Of a DNA stretch of 64,000 nucleotides, positions 28,121 through 36,650 are shown one piece after another. The position numbers and the translations under genes are program-made. The notes under the pieces were generated by a model. The model had not been told where the DNA came from and made no database searches. It saw only the letters and a program-made list of their open reading frames with translations. Origin of the DNA: Planctomycetia bacterium (GTDB taxonomy: Bacteria > Planctomycetota > Planctomycetia > Pirellulales > PNKZ01); NCBI GenBank assembly GCA_021413845.1, contig JAIOPP010000021.1, positions 1-64,000 on the forward strand, in the 5' to 3' direction. Positions within the stretch are counted from its first letter, which is position 1. Each line of letters begins with the position of its first letter.

Positions 28121-29620
28121 ATGAAGTGGCTATCGCTGGTCGCCCTAGGGCTCGCGTGTTTCGGAGCTATCGAGATTCCCACGTCGTCGGCCCGCGCCGC
28201 GGCGATCGACTCCGACGAACGGATTCAAAAACTAGAAGCGGAACTGACGAAGCTGCGCGCGAGCGTGCAAGGCATCGAACGCGAGCTTCAGCAACTCAAG
28301 GGAACACCCGACAAGCCACGACTCGACAAGCCACGCTTGGAAGATCGCGAGCAAGCCCGCCGCAATAGCCAAGAGCCGCGCGACGAGAAGCGACCGCCGG
28401 CCGGCAAGCCTCGTCAGGCGCAAGCGCACGACGGCTGGGACCAACTCGCCCGCATCTTAGCTCACCGCCGCATGCAAGAATTTCACGCGCATCACGGAGC
28501 GCAGGGTCGACATGATGGCCGCCGCGCCGATAGCTTCGGGCCGGGCGGGCATCGCCCCCCTTCGTTCGGCTTCGATCCACGCCACGGACATGACCGCAAG
28601 CCGGGCGGAGACTTTCACGCTCGTCGCGACCATGACGACCACGATCGACGTCATGCCCGTTCGGACGACTTCCGCCGCGACGAACCGCAGCACGGCAAAC
28701 AGCATGGCGGGCCGCGAGCAAATGGACCACGACCTAATGGGCCCCGGCCTAATGAACCACGGCACGGCGACTTCGGCCGAGGACCTGGCGACTTCCACGG
28801 CCACGCGATGCATCATGGCCGCCCGGAACATTTCGGCAGCCGCTACGGTCGCGGTCACGACGAGCACTCGGATCGTCGCGAATTCAGCCGTCACGAATTC
28901 CACCGCGAACATTTCGGTCGTCATGACTTCGATCGTCACGATTCCCATCGGCATAGCTTTCATCGACACGGTCGCGATGAGGCGCATGCCTCGCTCTCGC
29001 CTCGCGCCGGTCGGCCGGATTTCCGACATGACGGCCCGAGCCGCGATCGCGACGACGCCCGTCGTGAATGGCATGCCCGCCACGGGCGGGAGAACGACGG
29101 CCGCGAGTTTCACGATCGTCGCTCGGAAGGTCGACCCGAGGGCGCCCGCGCCGAGGGCCGGCTGAACGAACGCCGTCCGGAAGCGGGCCCGCCCCGAGGG
29201 CCTGTGCGAGAAGGAGCACGCGACGGGAAGCCACCCGAAGGGCCGCGCGGCGGCATGCGCGAGCGCGACTCGAACGACGCCCCTCCGCGTGACGCCGGAC
29301 CGCGCCGCGAGCCACCTCGCGGCACCGGCCCGCGCGATGAGAAACTGCGAGATGATCAGCGGCGCGATGAGAAGCCGCGTGACGAAAAGCCGCGAGAAGC
29401 CGGACCGCGCGGCGACGGGCCACGTGAACGGGCTTCGCGCGACGAGGCTTTTCCATTCGAGCAACCCGAGCGATCGGCGCAGCCGCAGTTCGGCCAAGCC
29501 CAAGTCGGTGAAGTTCAATTAGGGCGAGCCCAAGCGGGCCCGGTGCCGTTCGATCTCGATCGGCTGTTCGACTTGGTCGAACTGCTGGATCGTCAGCTTG
29601 AGCTTGCCGTCGAAGAATAA
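28121..29620 (+). CDS. Exported His/Arg/Asp-rich low-complexity protein
   Basis: A 499-residue protein. A signal peptide (MKWLSLVALGLACFGAIEI, cut near ARAAA) is followed by a heptad segment IQKLEAELTKLRASVQGIER (~35-62) that should form a coiled coil. From about residue 65 to 450 it is dominated by His, Arg, Asp, Gly and Pro: first H/D-R clusters, then repeats like RDEKPRDEKPRE. The last ~45 residues are ordered again, with DLDRLFDLVELLDRQLELAVEE. A GGAGGA box 7 bp before ATG 28121 fixes the start. No known domain. Metal or polyanion binding at the cell surface is only a guess from composition. A bidirectional hairpin terminator follows. Confidence 0.7.
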   Translation: MKWLSLVALGLACFGAIEIPTSSARAAAIDSDERIQKLEAELTKLRASVQGIERELQQLKGTPDKPRLDKPRLEDREQARRNSQEPRDEKRPPAGKPRQAQAHDGWDQLARILAHRRMQEFHAHHGAQGRHDGRRADSFGPGGHRPPSFGFDPRHGHDRKPGGDFHARRDHDDHDRRHARSDDFRRDEPQHGKQHGGPRANGPRPNGPRPNEPRHGDFGRGPGDFHGHAMHHGRPEHFGSRYGRGHDEHSDRREFSRHEFHREHFGRHDFDRHDSHRHSFHRHGRDEAHASLSPRAGRPDFRHDGPSRDRDDARREWHARHGRENDGREFHDRRSEGRPEGARAEGRLNERRPEAGPPRGPVREGARDGKPPEGPRGGMRERDSNDAPPRDAGPRREPPRGTGPRDEKLRDDQRRDEKPRDEKPREAGPRGDGPRERASRDEAFPFEQPERSAQPQFGQAQVGEVQLGRAQAGPVPFDLDRLFDLVELLDRQLELAVEE

Positions 29621-29633
29621 CGCCCCTTACAAG

Positions 29634-29673
29634 TCAGACCGCGCGAGCCTCGACTTCGGCTCGCGCGGTCTGA
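29634..29673. terminator. Bidirectional hairpin terminator
   Basis: CAGACCGCGCGAGCC (29635-29649) pairs perfectly with 29658-29672 around an 8-base loop; T29634/A29673 adds a pair. It lies between converging genes and has no long T-run. Confidence 0.65.
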
Positions 29674-29709
29674 TGTAAGTTCGATCGACCGCCGTAATCT
29701 CTCAGCGGA

Positions 29710-30456
29710 TCACTTCATCGCGATCGCGCGTTGCAGCGGGCGGAGCACGTTGTCGATCACGTAGCTATCGACGATCTCGCGGCACATCACCGCCAGCTTC
29801 TCTAGGACCTCGACATAAGTCCGGTCCGGTCCGAGGCTGCCGTATTGTCGCGCCGTGAGATAGACGCTGAGTTGCTCTTCCGGGAACTCACGCGTGCGCG
29901 CCTGATAGGCTGTCGTGCGGTTTTCGATGCTCAGGCGGCATTGCGTCCGGCAATCTTCGTCGATCGCCAGCGTGATCGAAGGCTCGTAGCTGATGACGCC
30001 GGCGTTCGGCAACTCCAGTAACTTCTCCATCGCCGGGCTCACACCGAGCGCGTCGGCGATCAATTGATTGTGGTTGCCGCGATAGGTGAAGTCGAAGCCG
30101 AACAGCACATCGAGCGCTTCGCAATCGAGCGGGCTCACCGACAACATATACGGCGCCAGGTCGAGCGCCAGCCGATGCTGATCGAGGGCGTCTTCCACCG
30201 ATGTCGGATTCACGTAGCCCGAGCAGACGCGGCGATGCTCGATCGTCGCCCAACGGTAGCTGCCGTTGTCTTTGTCTTCTTCGAGGACGAAGTCTTGCTT
30301 CTCGCCCCGGCTATAGAAGTTGCGCATCGAAGGATACTTCTTCTGAATGCGCTCGAAATAATGCAGGACCGTTTCCCGGCCGTGCGGAAGCTCCATCTCG
30401 GTGCTTAGGTTCATGTTGACGTAAAAATCGTCGGACAGAGAACCGTAAGTATCCAT
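29710..30456 (-). CDS. Conserved-looking protein of unknown function
   Basis: A 248-residue soluble protein that I do not recognise. It begins MDTYGSLSDDFYVNMNLSTEMELP and contains the segments HYFERIQKKYPSMRNFYSRG, YRWATIEHRRVCSGYVNP, LGFDFTYRGNHNQLI in the form FGFDFTYRGNHNQLI, and a C-terminal helix ending RPLQRAIAMK. There is no signal peptide, membrane helix or nucleotide motif. The aromatic-rich, even composition suggests a real, folded protein. An AGGGGGA box just upstream of ATG 30456 and a good promoter at 30567-30596 show that it is transcribed on its own. Confidence 0.65.
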   Translation of the reverse strand: MDTYGSLSDDFYVNMNLSTEMELPHGRETVLHYFERIQKKYPSMRNFYSRGEKQDFVLEEDKDNGSYRWATIEHRRVCSGYVNPTSVEDALDQHRLALDLAPYMLSVSPLDCEALDVLFGFDFTYRGNHNQLIADALGVSPAMEKLLELPNAGVISYEPSITLAIDEDCRTQCRLSIENRTTAYQARTREFPEEQLSVYLTARQYGSLGPDRTYVEVLEKLAVMCREIVDSYVIDNVLRPLQRAIAMK

Positions 30457-30566
30457 CGTCGTCCCCCTTGATCGAACTCCATCCCGAACAACAGGCCGCC
30501 TGTCGGCGGCACGGCCCCGACCTCGGCGGCCGATCACACGATTGCGTTGAGTTTCATTTTGGTTGC

Positions 30567-30596
30567 AGTATAGAATGCCTTTCGGGGGACTGTAAA
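30567..30596 (-). promoter_or_regulatory. Sigma-70-like promoter of the unknown gene
   Basis: On the minus strand TTTACA (30591-30596) and TATACT (30567-30572) are separated by 18 bp. It would give a leader of roughly 100 bases before the ATG at 30456. Confidence 0.55.
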
Positions 30597-30661
30597 GCCG
30601 CGCCCGGCGACCGCAGTCCGCCGACCGTGATGAATCGTCTCCCTTGGCGAGCGACCGAGTT

Positions 30662-31222
30662 ATGGATAGCTCTCGAACCTCCGCGTTGCGCTACACGGTT
30701 TTTCCGAGCGACTTGGGTTGGTTCGCACTTGCCGGCTCGGGCTCACATGTCGTGCGACTGTCGTTCGGGCATCCGACGGCCGACGCAGCCCGCCGCTCGC
30801 TCGCGCCTCCTATGCGCAACGCTCCGCGCGACGACTTTTGGTTCGGCGAACTCGTCGAACGCCTGCAAGCCTATGCCGGTGGTGCTCGCGATGATTTTCG
30901 CGATGTCTTGATCGCCTATGAAGACGACACGCGCTTCCGCATTTCCGTCGCCCAGTGGTGCCGACGGATTCCGCCCGGCGTGACCGTAACCTACGGTCAA
31001 CTGGCAGCCGCGGCCGGACGCCCTGCCGCCGCGTGGGCCGTCGGCAACGTCATGCGCACGAATCGCGTGCCGCTGATTATTCCCTGCCACCACGTCGTCG
31101 CAGGAACCGGCAAGCTCCACGGCTATTCGGCGGCCGGAGGGCTCGCCACGAAACGCCGACTGCTCGACATGGAAATAGAATCCTGGATTTCGGAAGCGGT
31201 GCGGAAGGTCGTCGAGGCGTAA
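30662..31222 (+). CDS. ogt: Methylated-DNA--protein-cysteine methyltransferase
   Basis: A 186-residue suicide repair protein that should move alkyl groups from O6-alkylguanine in DNA to its own Cys142. The C-terminal domain shows YGQLAAAAGRPAAAWAVGNVMRTNRVPLIIPCHHVV: the helix-turn-helix with the Asn/Arg finger region, then the active-site PCHHVV, in place of the usual PCHRVV. Because the Cys is kept, it is an active-type enzyme rather than an alkyltransferase-like (PWHR) protein. The N-terminal half is diverged. ATG 30662 is preferred; TTG 30644 is possible. It is divergent from the unknown gene. Confidence 0.88.
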   Translation: MDSSRTSALRYTVFPSDLGWFALAGSGSHVVRLSFGHPTADAARRSLAPPMRNAPRDDFWFGELVERLQAYAGGARDDFRDVLIAYEDDTRFRISVAQWCRRIPPGVTVTYGQLAAAAGRPAAAWAVGNVMRTNRVPLIIPCHHVVAGTGKLHGYSAAGGLATKRRLLDMEIESWISEAVRKVVEA

Positions 31223-31506
31223 GCCGGATGGCCGGATTTTTTTGCGCGAACCCTTCGCGAAGCGGTCTCGTAGAACACCGTAACCCGGAAATTCGGGTTC
31301 ACACCGCGACGCCGTTGCCGGCAAGCGAAAGCCGGGATGTGCGTTCACGTTACGGTTGCGTTAAGACCCGATGAGGCCGATTTTACGCCGCTCACCTCAA
31401 ATCGGTATGGCGACTTTTCCGGCCGCGAGTCACAATTAATCGTAAGATTGCCTGACAGTCCCGCCTTCCGTTCATTCCCACGCCGTATTCTTTTCGGCCT
31501 ACCACC

Positions 31507-31725
31507 GTGATCTCTCACAACAACGACGAAGATTCGACCTGGCAGAATTGGATCGTGGAACGCCGTCCGCAAGACGGCGCGATCCTGGTCCGAGTTCCGT
31601 CGACGCGCCGCGATTCTTCGGGCGACACGTTGCCTGACGCCGTCTTTTCGTTTCGCGACGGCGATCCGCAATACCGCCTCTGGTCCGAGCGACTGGAAAA
31701 TCGCTCGCCTGCGAAGGCGTCGTAA
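31507..31725 (+). CDS. Small hypothetical protein
   Basis: A 72-residue frame from a GTG at 31507 with no in-frame ATG. The sequence WQNWIVERRPQDGAILVRVPST and FSFRDGDPQYRLWSERLENR has the balanced composition of a real small soluble protein, but I recognise no family. Its stop codon lies inside the loop of a perfect hairpin (31710-31738). The 284 bp before it hold only weak hairpins, such as CCGG-ATGG-CCGG followed by seven T at 31224-31243, which may end ogt transcription. Confidence 0.45.
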   Translation: MISHNNDEDSTWQNWIVERRPQDGAILVRVPSTRRDSSGDTLPDAVFSFRDGDPQYRLWSERLENRSPAKAS

Positions 31726-31738
31726 GGACGCCTTCGCA
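31710..31738. terminator. Hairpin around the stop codon
   Basis: TGCGAAGGCGTC (31710-31721) and GACGCCTTCGCA (31727-31738) form a perfect 12-bp stem with loop GTAAG, which holds the TAA stop of the small gene. It lies between converging genes and probably acts as a bidirectional terminator; no T-run follows. Confidence 0.55.
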
Positions 31739-31773
31739 ACATCAGCGCCGCAACGCGAACTTTGCGTGCAGGG

Positions 31774-33180
31774 TTATTCGGCGGCTTTCGTCGGCGCGAG
31801 TTGCCGATACTTCTCTTGATACTTTTTCCAAAGCCGCTTGTGACGATCGGAAAGATCGACTTCGCGGCCGTCGATGTAAGCCGCGGTGACGAGGCTCGCG
31901 ATATCGAGCGGATCGCCGGTCGAGACGAACAGCGTCGCCGCTTTGCCGCTTTCGAGCGAGCCGAGCTCGCGCTCGACTCCCGTGATCTGCGCCGGATAAA
32001 GCGTGATCGATTTCAGCGCCTCGTCGTAAGGCAAGCCGAAAGCCACAGCGGTTGCCGCGTGGTAAGGCAAGTTACGGATGTTCGCCATCCGATCGCTCGC
32101 GCTGATACAGAACTTCACGCCGGCCTTGTGTAACTTCGCGGCGATCGTAAACGGCGCGTCGTAAGGATCTTGCCGATGACGAGGGAGCCGATTCACCCCT
32201 TTCAGAATCACCGGCACATTCTCGGAGCGCAACAACTCGGCACATTCCGGAGCTTGGTACCCGCCGACGATGACGAGCTTCACCCCTTCTTTGCGAGCGA
32301 ACGCCACGGCCGATTGAATCTGGCGCACATCGTCGGCACGCACGAAGAGCGGCGTCTTTCCTTCCAAGACGGGAAGCATCGCTTCCCAACGAGCGTCGAA
32401 GTCCGGCGCCGCGGCCCCTTGGCTGCTTCGCGCGCGCTTCAGAGTTCGATAGCTCCGCGCATCGGCGAACACGTTCGTGAGTTGCTCCATGACCCGAGCG
32501 CGCGTCTTCTCTTTCGGCTTGGAGTCTTCCATGCGCCACGTATGCGACTCGACGAGCGACGGCCAAGAGACCATCATCGCTGCTTCGCCCCGCACCGTCA
32601 TCTGCTCCCATGTCCAACCGTCGAGCCGCATCACGGCCGCGCGCCCGCTGATCAGCCCGCCAAGCGGTGCGGTGACGACCGTCAACACGCCGTTGGAGCG
32701 CGTCACCGGAATCAGCTCGCTGTCGGGATTGAACGCAGTTTGCGCTCGGACGTTCGGATTGATCTGCCCGACTTCCGTGTGATCGACCGTGGCGCGCACC
32801 GCCGCGATCTCGACGAGCCCGACTTCCGTATCGGCATCGAACAGGCCCGGATAAACGTGCTTTCCTTTCACATCGACGAGCTGCGTATTCTTCGGCAAGT
32901 CGACCTCGAGGCCTACCGCCGTGATCTTGCCACCGACGAACAGGACCGTGCCGCCGACGATCTCCGGCCCGACGACCGGATGGACCGTGCCGCCGACGAG
33001 CGCGATCGGCGTCGATTGCGGCGCGCCGGGCACTTCGGGGGCAGCCTGCGCCGCTGCCGAGCAACCGAGCAAGAACGCGACGAGAGCGACTCGGAGCATG
33101 TTTCGCATTCGGGAAGGAATCGTCATGATCTTGCGTTGAATCATCTTGCACTGAGCTTGAGTGTTACGAAGAGTCGTCAT
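31774..33180 (-). CDS. Exported amidohydrolase-like protein, metal ligands missing
   Basis: A 468-residue protein with a hydrophobic export signal (NMLRVALVAFLLGCSAAAQA) after a polar start. The order of motifs is that of the metal-dependent amidohydrolase superfamily: IALVGGTVHPVVG, the strand VDVKGKHVYPGLFDADTEVG, a later FCISASDRMANIRNLPYHAA, and the closing YPAQITGVERELGSLESGKAATLFV. Where active enzymes have HxH after 'PGL.D.', this protein has DADTE, so the binuclear metal site is incomplete. The ATG at 33180 overlaps the stop of the upstream amidohydrolase gene (TAATG), so translation is probably coupled. Function is unknown; a partner or scaffold role is possible. Confidence 0.75.
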   Translation of the reverse strand: MTTLRNTQAQCKMIQRKIMTIPSRMRNMLRVALVAFLLGCSAAAQAAPEVPGAPQSTPIALVGGTVHPVVGPEIVGGTVLFVGGKITAVGLEVDLPKNTQLVDVKGKHVYPGLFDADTEVGLVEIAAVRATVDHTEVGQINPNVRAQTAFNPDSELIPVTRSNGVLTVVTAPLGGLISGRAAVMRLDGWTWEQMTVRGEAAMMVSWPSLVESHTWRMEDSKPKEKTRARVMEQLTNVFADARSYRTLKRARSSQGAAAPDFDARWEAMLPVLEGKTPLFVRADDVRQIQSAVAFARKEGVKLVIVGGYQAPECAELLRSENVPVILKGVNRLPRHRQDPYDAPFTIAAKLHKAGVKFCISASDRMANIRNLPYHAATAVAFGLPYDEALKSITLYPAQITGVERELGSLESGKAATLFVSTGDPLDIASLVTAAYIDGREVDLSDRHKRLWKKYQEKYRQLAPTKAAE

Positions 33181-36100
33181 TAGTTTTGCTCCTTGCGTTC
33201 GATTTGTCGCAAAGAGACGTGCGGCGAACGGCAGCCGCAATAGATATCGTCGCGGGCCCACTCCATCGACTTATCGCCGTCGCCGGTCTCGACCGGATCG
33301 CCCGACGCGAGCACACGTTGAATCAAGGCCGCTCGTCGCAGGGCGGTCTCTTCGCGACGGCGCTGGTCGTCGGCACGGTCGAAGTATTTGCGGCCGTCGA
33401 TCCACGTTTGCTCGCAGCGCCCCACGCTCGACAGCGGCGACGCGCTCCAGACCGCGAGATCGGCATCCTTGCCCGGCTCGATCGAGCCGACGTACTTATC
33501 GACGCCCAACTGCTTCGCCGGATTGAGCGTGACGAACTTCAACGCCTCCTCGGGTGCGACTCCGCCGTACTTCACCGCCTTGGCCGCTTCGAGGTTCAAG
33601 CGTCGCGCCAGTTCGGCATCGTCGGAGTTGAACGAGACGACGACGCCCGCTTGGTGCATCAACGCGCCGTTGTATGGAATTGCGTCGTAGACTTCGAACT
33701 TATAGGCCCACCAATCGGCGAAGCTCGAACCACCGACCCCGTGCTTCGCCATGGCGTCGGCCGTTTTATAGCCTTCGAGAATGTGCTGAAGCGTGGCGAC
33801 GCGGACGTGAAATTCTTCGCAGACCCGGAGGAAAGCGATGATCTCGTCTTGGCGATAGGAGTGGCAATGCACGAGCCGCTTGCCGTCGAGCACCTCGACG
33901 AGCGCGTCCATTTGGAGATCGACGCGCGGCGGCAGGCCCCGCTTGAGGCTGCGATATTCTTTCCACCGCCGTTTGTAATCTCCGGCCGCGCGGAACGAAT
34001 CTCGCAGCAACTGCTCTACCCCCATGCGCGACTGCGGATAACGGTTGTTTCCCGGCCCCCAATTGCTTTGCTTCACGTTTTCACCCAAGGCGAACTTGAT
34101 TCCCGGCGGCGCGGCCGCGAACTTCATTTCCTCCGGCAAACCGCCCCAGCGAAACTTCAGAACTTGGTTCTGTCCGCCGATCGTGTTGGCCGACCCATGC
34201 AGAATGTTCGACGCCGTGACGCCGCCGGCGAGTTGGCGATAGATGTTGATGTCGTGTGGGTCGATGAAGTCGGCGATGCGCACTTCGGACGTAACCGAAT
34301 GTGAGGCTTCATTGACACCGCCGTCGGTCGCGATATGCGAGTGGCAATCGATAATGCCGGGCGTAAGATGCTTCCCTTTCACGTCGACGACGGTCGCTCC
34401 GGCCGGCACGGCCAGATCGCGGCCGACCGCTTTGATGCGCCCTAGCTCGACCAGCACCACGGCGTTTTCGATCTTGCCTGCCTTGCCGCAGGTCCACACC
34501 GTAGCGCCGACGAAAGCCGTAACGCCCGCCGGAGCGGCCGTCTGATCGAGCGGCTTCTCAACGCCGTAATCCCCCAGCGGATAATTCACCGGATACAGCG
34601 CCCGCTTCGGCTTCTCGTCAGGTTTTTTATCTTCCGGCTTCTTCTCTTCGGTTTTCTTCTCCTCAACTTTCTTCTCTTCCGGCTTAACCGCCGCCGCTTG
34701 CGGTTTCGCGGGCCCAGCGTCATCATCCTCGACAGATACCGTCAAAGGTTTTTTCGGCTCCGCCTTCTCTTCCGGCTTTTTCGTTTCTTCCTTTTTCGTT
34801 TCAGCCGGCGCACGTCGTGCTTGCCAAGCGAAGCGCGAACCGTCGCCGAGCGTCAGCGTGCCGTCGAGCAGCGTCGTCGGAGCTTGCTCTCGTTCGTCAT
34901 GGCGGGCCGTAAGGATCGTGGCGCTGAGTTGTGCTTCCCCTTTCCAATCCAACGGCTCCCCTTTCAACGACGCGGCCCATTGCCCGCCGTCGATCGCCAC
35001 GTTCTTCAGCGGCGATTCCTTTCCGCCGCGCAGCAGCTTTCCGGTCAGCTTGTCGGCGTCTCCTTCGAGCACGAGTTCCAGTTTCTTCTCGCCGGCCTTG
35101 GCATCGCGCACTTCGAGATTCCAACGCCCGCGTAGATCGGAGAACAAGAGGGGCACGATGAGGTGTCGGTGGCCGTCGACCCAGGTTTCATGGATCTTCG
35201 CTTTCGCGTCGGTGAACAAATCTCCGTCGACGACCGTAAACGACGCCGACTTGCCGACTTCGAGCGTGCCGTAGCGATTGCCGATGCCGAACAAATCGGC
35301 CGGCACGGTCGTCAGCGCGCGCAGCGCGTCGTCGGCCGTCAAGCCGCGCTCGATCGCCTTGCGCAGCGCCGCGAGAAACGTCGCTTGGTCCTTGAGGCCG
35401 TGCGTCGTCAGAGCGATGCGCACTCCCGCTCCGGCGAGTCGCCCGGGATTTTCCGGTGCCAGATCCCAATGCATCAACGCCTCGAGCGAGACCGACATCG
35501 CCGCTTCGGCATCGGCCACGGCCGGAGCGCCGGGAAAGCGGAGCGGCACGATGACGGGCCGACCCGAAGCGCGCACCGCATCGAGCCGCTGATATTCAGT
35601 GCCCGAGCCGCGCACGATGATCGGCAAATCGAACTCGCGCCCCACTGCATCGGCGCGGAGAAAATAGAGCACGTCGCTCGCGTCGACGATGAGCGGAAGC
35701 TTGCGCTCGCGCAGCGCTTCCAACTCCGCCAGCGCCGAGTTCGACTCCGGTCGGGGCACGGTCGGGTTCGTGCGATGAGCGTCCCAAGCGCGGGTATACC
35801 AGCGCCCGTCGTGAAAAGTTTGTCGCACGAGCGCGAGCGCTCCCATCGGCGAGTCGGGATACTTGTTCGAGCTGCCGCGCACCGGCGTCATGCGGACATG
35901 CAAACCCGCCTGTGGTTGCACAAGGCCGAAGTTCGGCGTCTCGTCTCCCGCGGTGACGACGGCGCTCGTCCCTTTCACGATCCCGCCGGCCGGTGCGACG
36001 AGCCGGAGCGCGAACCCTTGCGAGCGGTACTTCTTATTCAGATCGGCGGCGGGCTTATAGTGCTCATCGACTCGCAGCTGCGGCGCGATGTCGGAGTTCC

Positions 36101-36452
36101 AAGCGCCGTTCGCAGGGCGCGGGGCTTCGATCGCTTGTTCCGAATAGGCGTCGATGAAGCCGGCGTACAATGTGCGGCCGGTAACATCGGAAACGGTCGC
36201 GCCGCTCGGCACCTTCGCCTCAGCTCCGACGGCCGTGATGAGCCCGTCGCGAAAGACAAGCGTTCCCTTCTCGATGACGCGTCCCGGCGCGACGACGATT
36301 CGCCCGCCGACCAACGCATGGAACGACGGAGTGCGATCATGAAGCCCCTGGACGGGAGCTGTGCCGTTGTCTGCGCCGCACGCCACGACGCAGCGCGCGA
36401 GCAACATCGGAACGAGCCATGCGCAGCGAGCAAAACGAGACCGAGCCGCCAT
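33180..36452 (-). CDS. Exported protein with two tandem amidohydrolase domains
   Basis: A 1090-residue protein with a signal peptide (WLVPMLLARCVVACGADNG, possibly a lipoprotein-type Cys). Domain 1 (~30-440) is amidohydrolase-like but reads YAGFIDAYSE where HxH is expected. After a beta-rich spacer (~440-560) comes a Lys/Glu/Pro-rich linker with KKEETKKPEEK-type repeats (~565-640). Domain 2 (~650-1070) looks active: GIIDCHSHIATDGG, HCHSYRQDEI, LQHILEGYKTADAM, SFNSDDAEL, and the end motif LGVDKYVGSIEPGKDADLAVW. It fits imidazolonepropionase/dipeptidase-like enzymes acting in the periplasm. It is followed, with a one-base TAATG overlap, by a third amidohydrolase-like gene. ATG 36452 is chosen over an upstream TTG. 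Confidence 0.8.
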   Translation of the reverse strand: MAARSRFARCAWLVPMLLARCVVACGADNGTAPVQGLHDRTPSFHALVGGRIVVAPGRVIEKGTLVFRDGLITAVGAEAKVPSGATVSDVTGRTLYAGFIDAYSEQAIEAPRPANGAWNSDIAPQLRVDEHYKPAADLNKKYRSQGFALRLVAPAGGIVKGTSAVVTAGDETPNFGLVQPQAGLHVRMTPVRGSSNKYPDSPMGALALVRQTFHDGRWYTRAWDAHRTNPTVPRPESNSALAELEALRERKLPLIVDASDVLYFLRADAVGREFDLPIIVRGSGTEYQRLDAVRASGRPVIVPLRFPGAPAVADAEAAMSVSLEALMHWDLAPENPGRLAGAGVRIALTTHGLKDQATFLAALRKAIERGLTADDALRALTTVPADLFGIGNRYGTLEVGKSASFTVVDGDLFTDAKAKIHETWVDGHRHLIVPLLFSDLRGRWNLEVRDAKAGEKKLELVLEGDADKLTGKLLRGGKESPLKNVAIDGGQWAASLKGEPLDWKGEAQLSATILTARHDEREQAPTTLLDGTLTLGDGSRFAWQARRAPAETKKEETKKPEEKAEPKKPLTVSVEDDDAGPAKPQAAAVKPEEKKVEEKKTEEKKPEDKKPDEKPKRALYPVNYPLGDYGVEKPLDQTAAPAGVTAFVGATVWTCGKAGKIENAVVLVELGRIKAVGRDLAVPAGATVVDVKGKHLTPGIIDCHSHIATDGGVNEASHSVTSEVRIADFIDPHDINIYRQLAGGVTASNILHGSANTIGGQNQVLKFRWGGLPEEMKFAAAPPGIKFALGENVKQSNWGPGNNRYPQSRMGVEQLLRDSFRAAGDYKRRWKEYRSLKRGLPPRVDLQMDALVEVLDGKRLVHCHSYRQDEIIAFLRVCEEFHVRVATLQHILEGYKTADAMAKHGVGGSSFADWWAYKFEVYDAIPYNGALMHQAGVVVSFNSDDAELARRLNLEAAKAVKYGGVAPEEALKFVTLNPAKQLGVDKYVGSIEPGKDADLAVWSASPLSSVGRCEQTWIDGRKYFDRADDQRRREETALRRAALIQRVLASGDPVETGDGDKSMEWARDDIYCGCRSPHVSLRQIERKEQN

Positions 36453-36650
36453 AAAACCCTCGAATCGACACCAGCGGGCGAGATTCAATCTTTCGACGAT
36501 AATCTACGGGACCGAGCGATGCCAGAGTCGGCACGACGGCAAACGCCTGCTCAGGTCGAAATACTTGCTTCCCGCGCAGGGAACGACGACAGTGAGTTGC
36601 CGGAACGATCGAATTCTTTCGCCGCTCTCCCTCCTACCTGGCCCTCCGCC

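Noticed and set aside
28512-29165. A second open frame inside the His/Arg/Asp-rich gene
   Set aside because: It is a frame-shifted reading of repetitive DNA, rich in Thr/Ala/Met without protein-like order; the chosen frame has the ribosome binding site, signal peptide and ordered ends.
31224-31243. CCGG-ATGG-CCGG followed by seven T after ogt
   Set aside because: The stem is only 4 bp; kept as a possible weak terminator in the text but not listed as a feature.
35163-36650. Upstream extension of the esterase frame by almost 500 codons
   Set aside because: It is antisense to the amidohydrolase gene, has no domain, and a signal peptide begins at the GTG at 36651.
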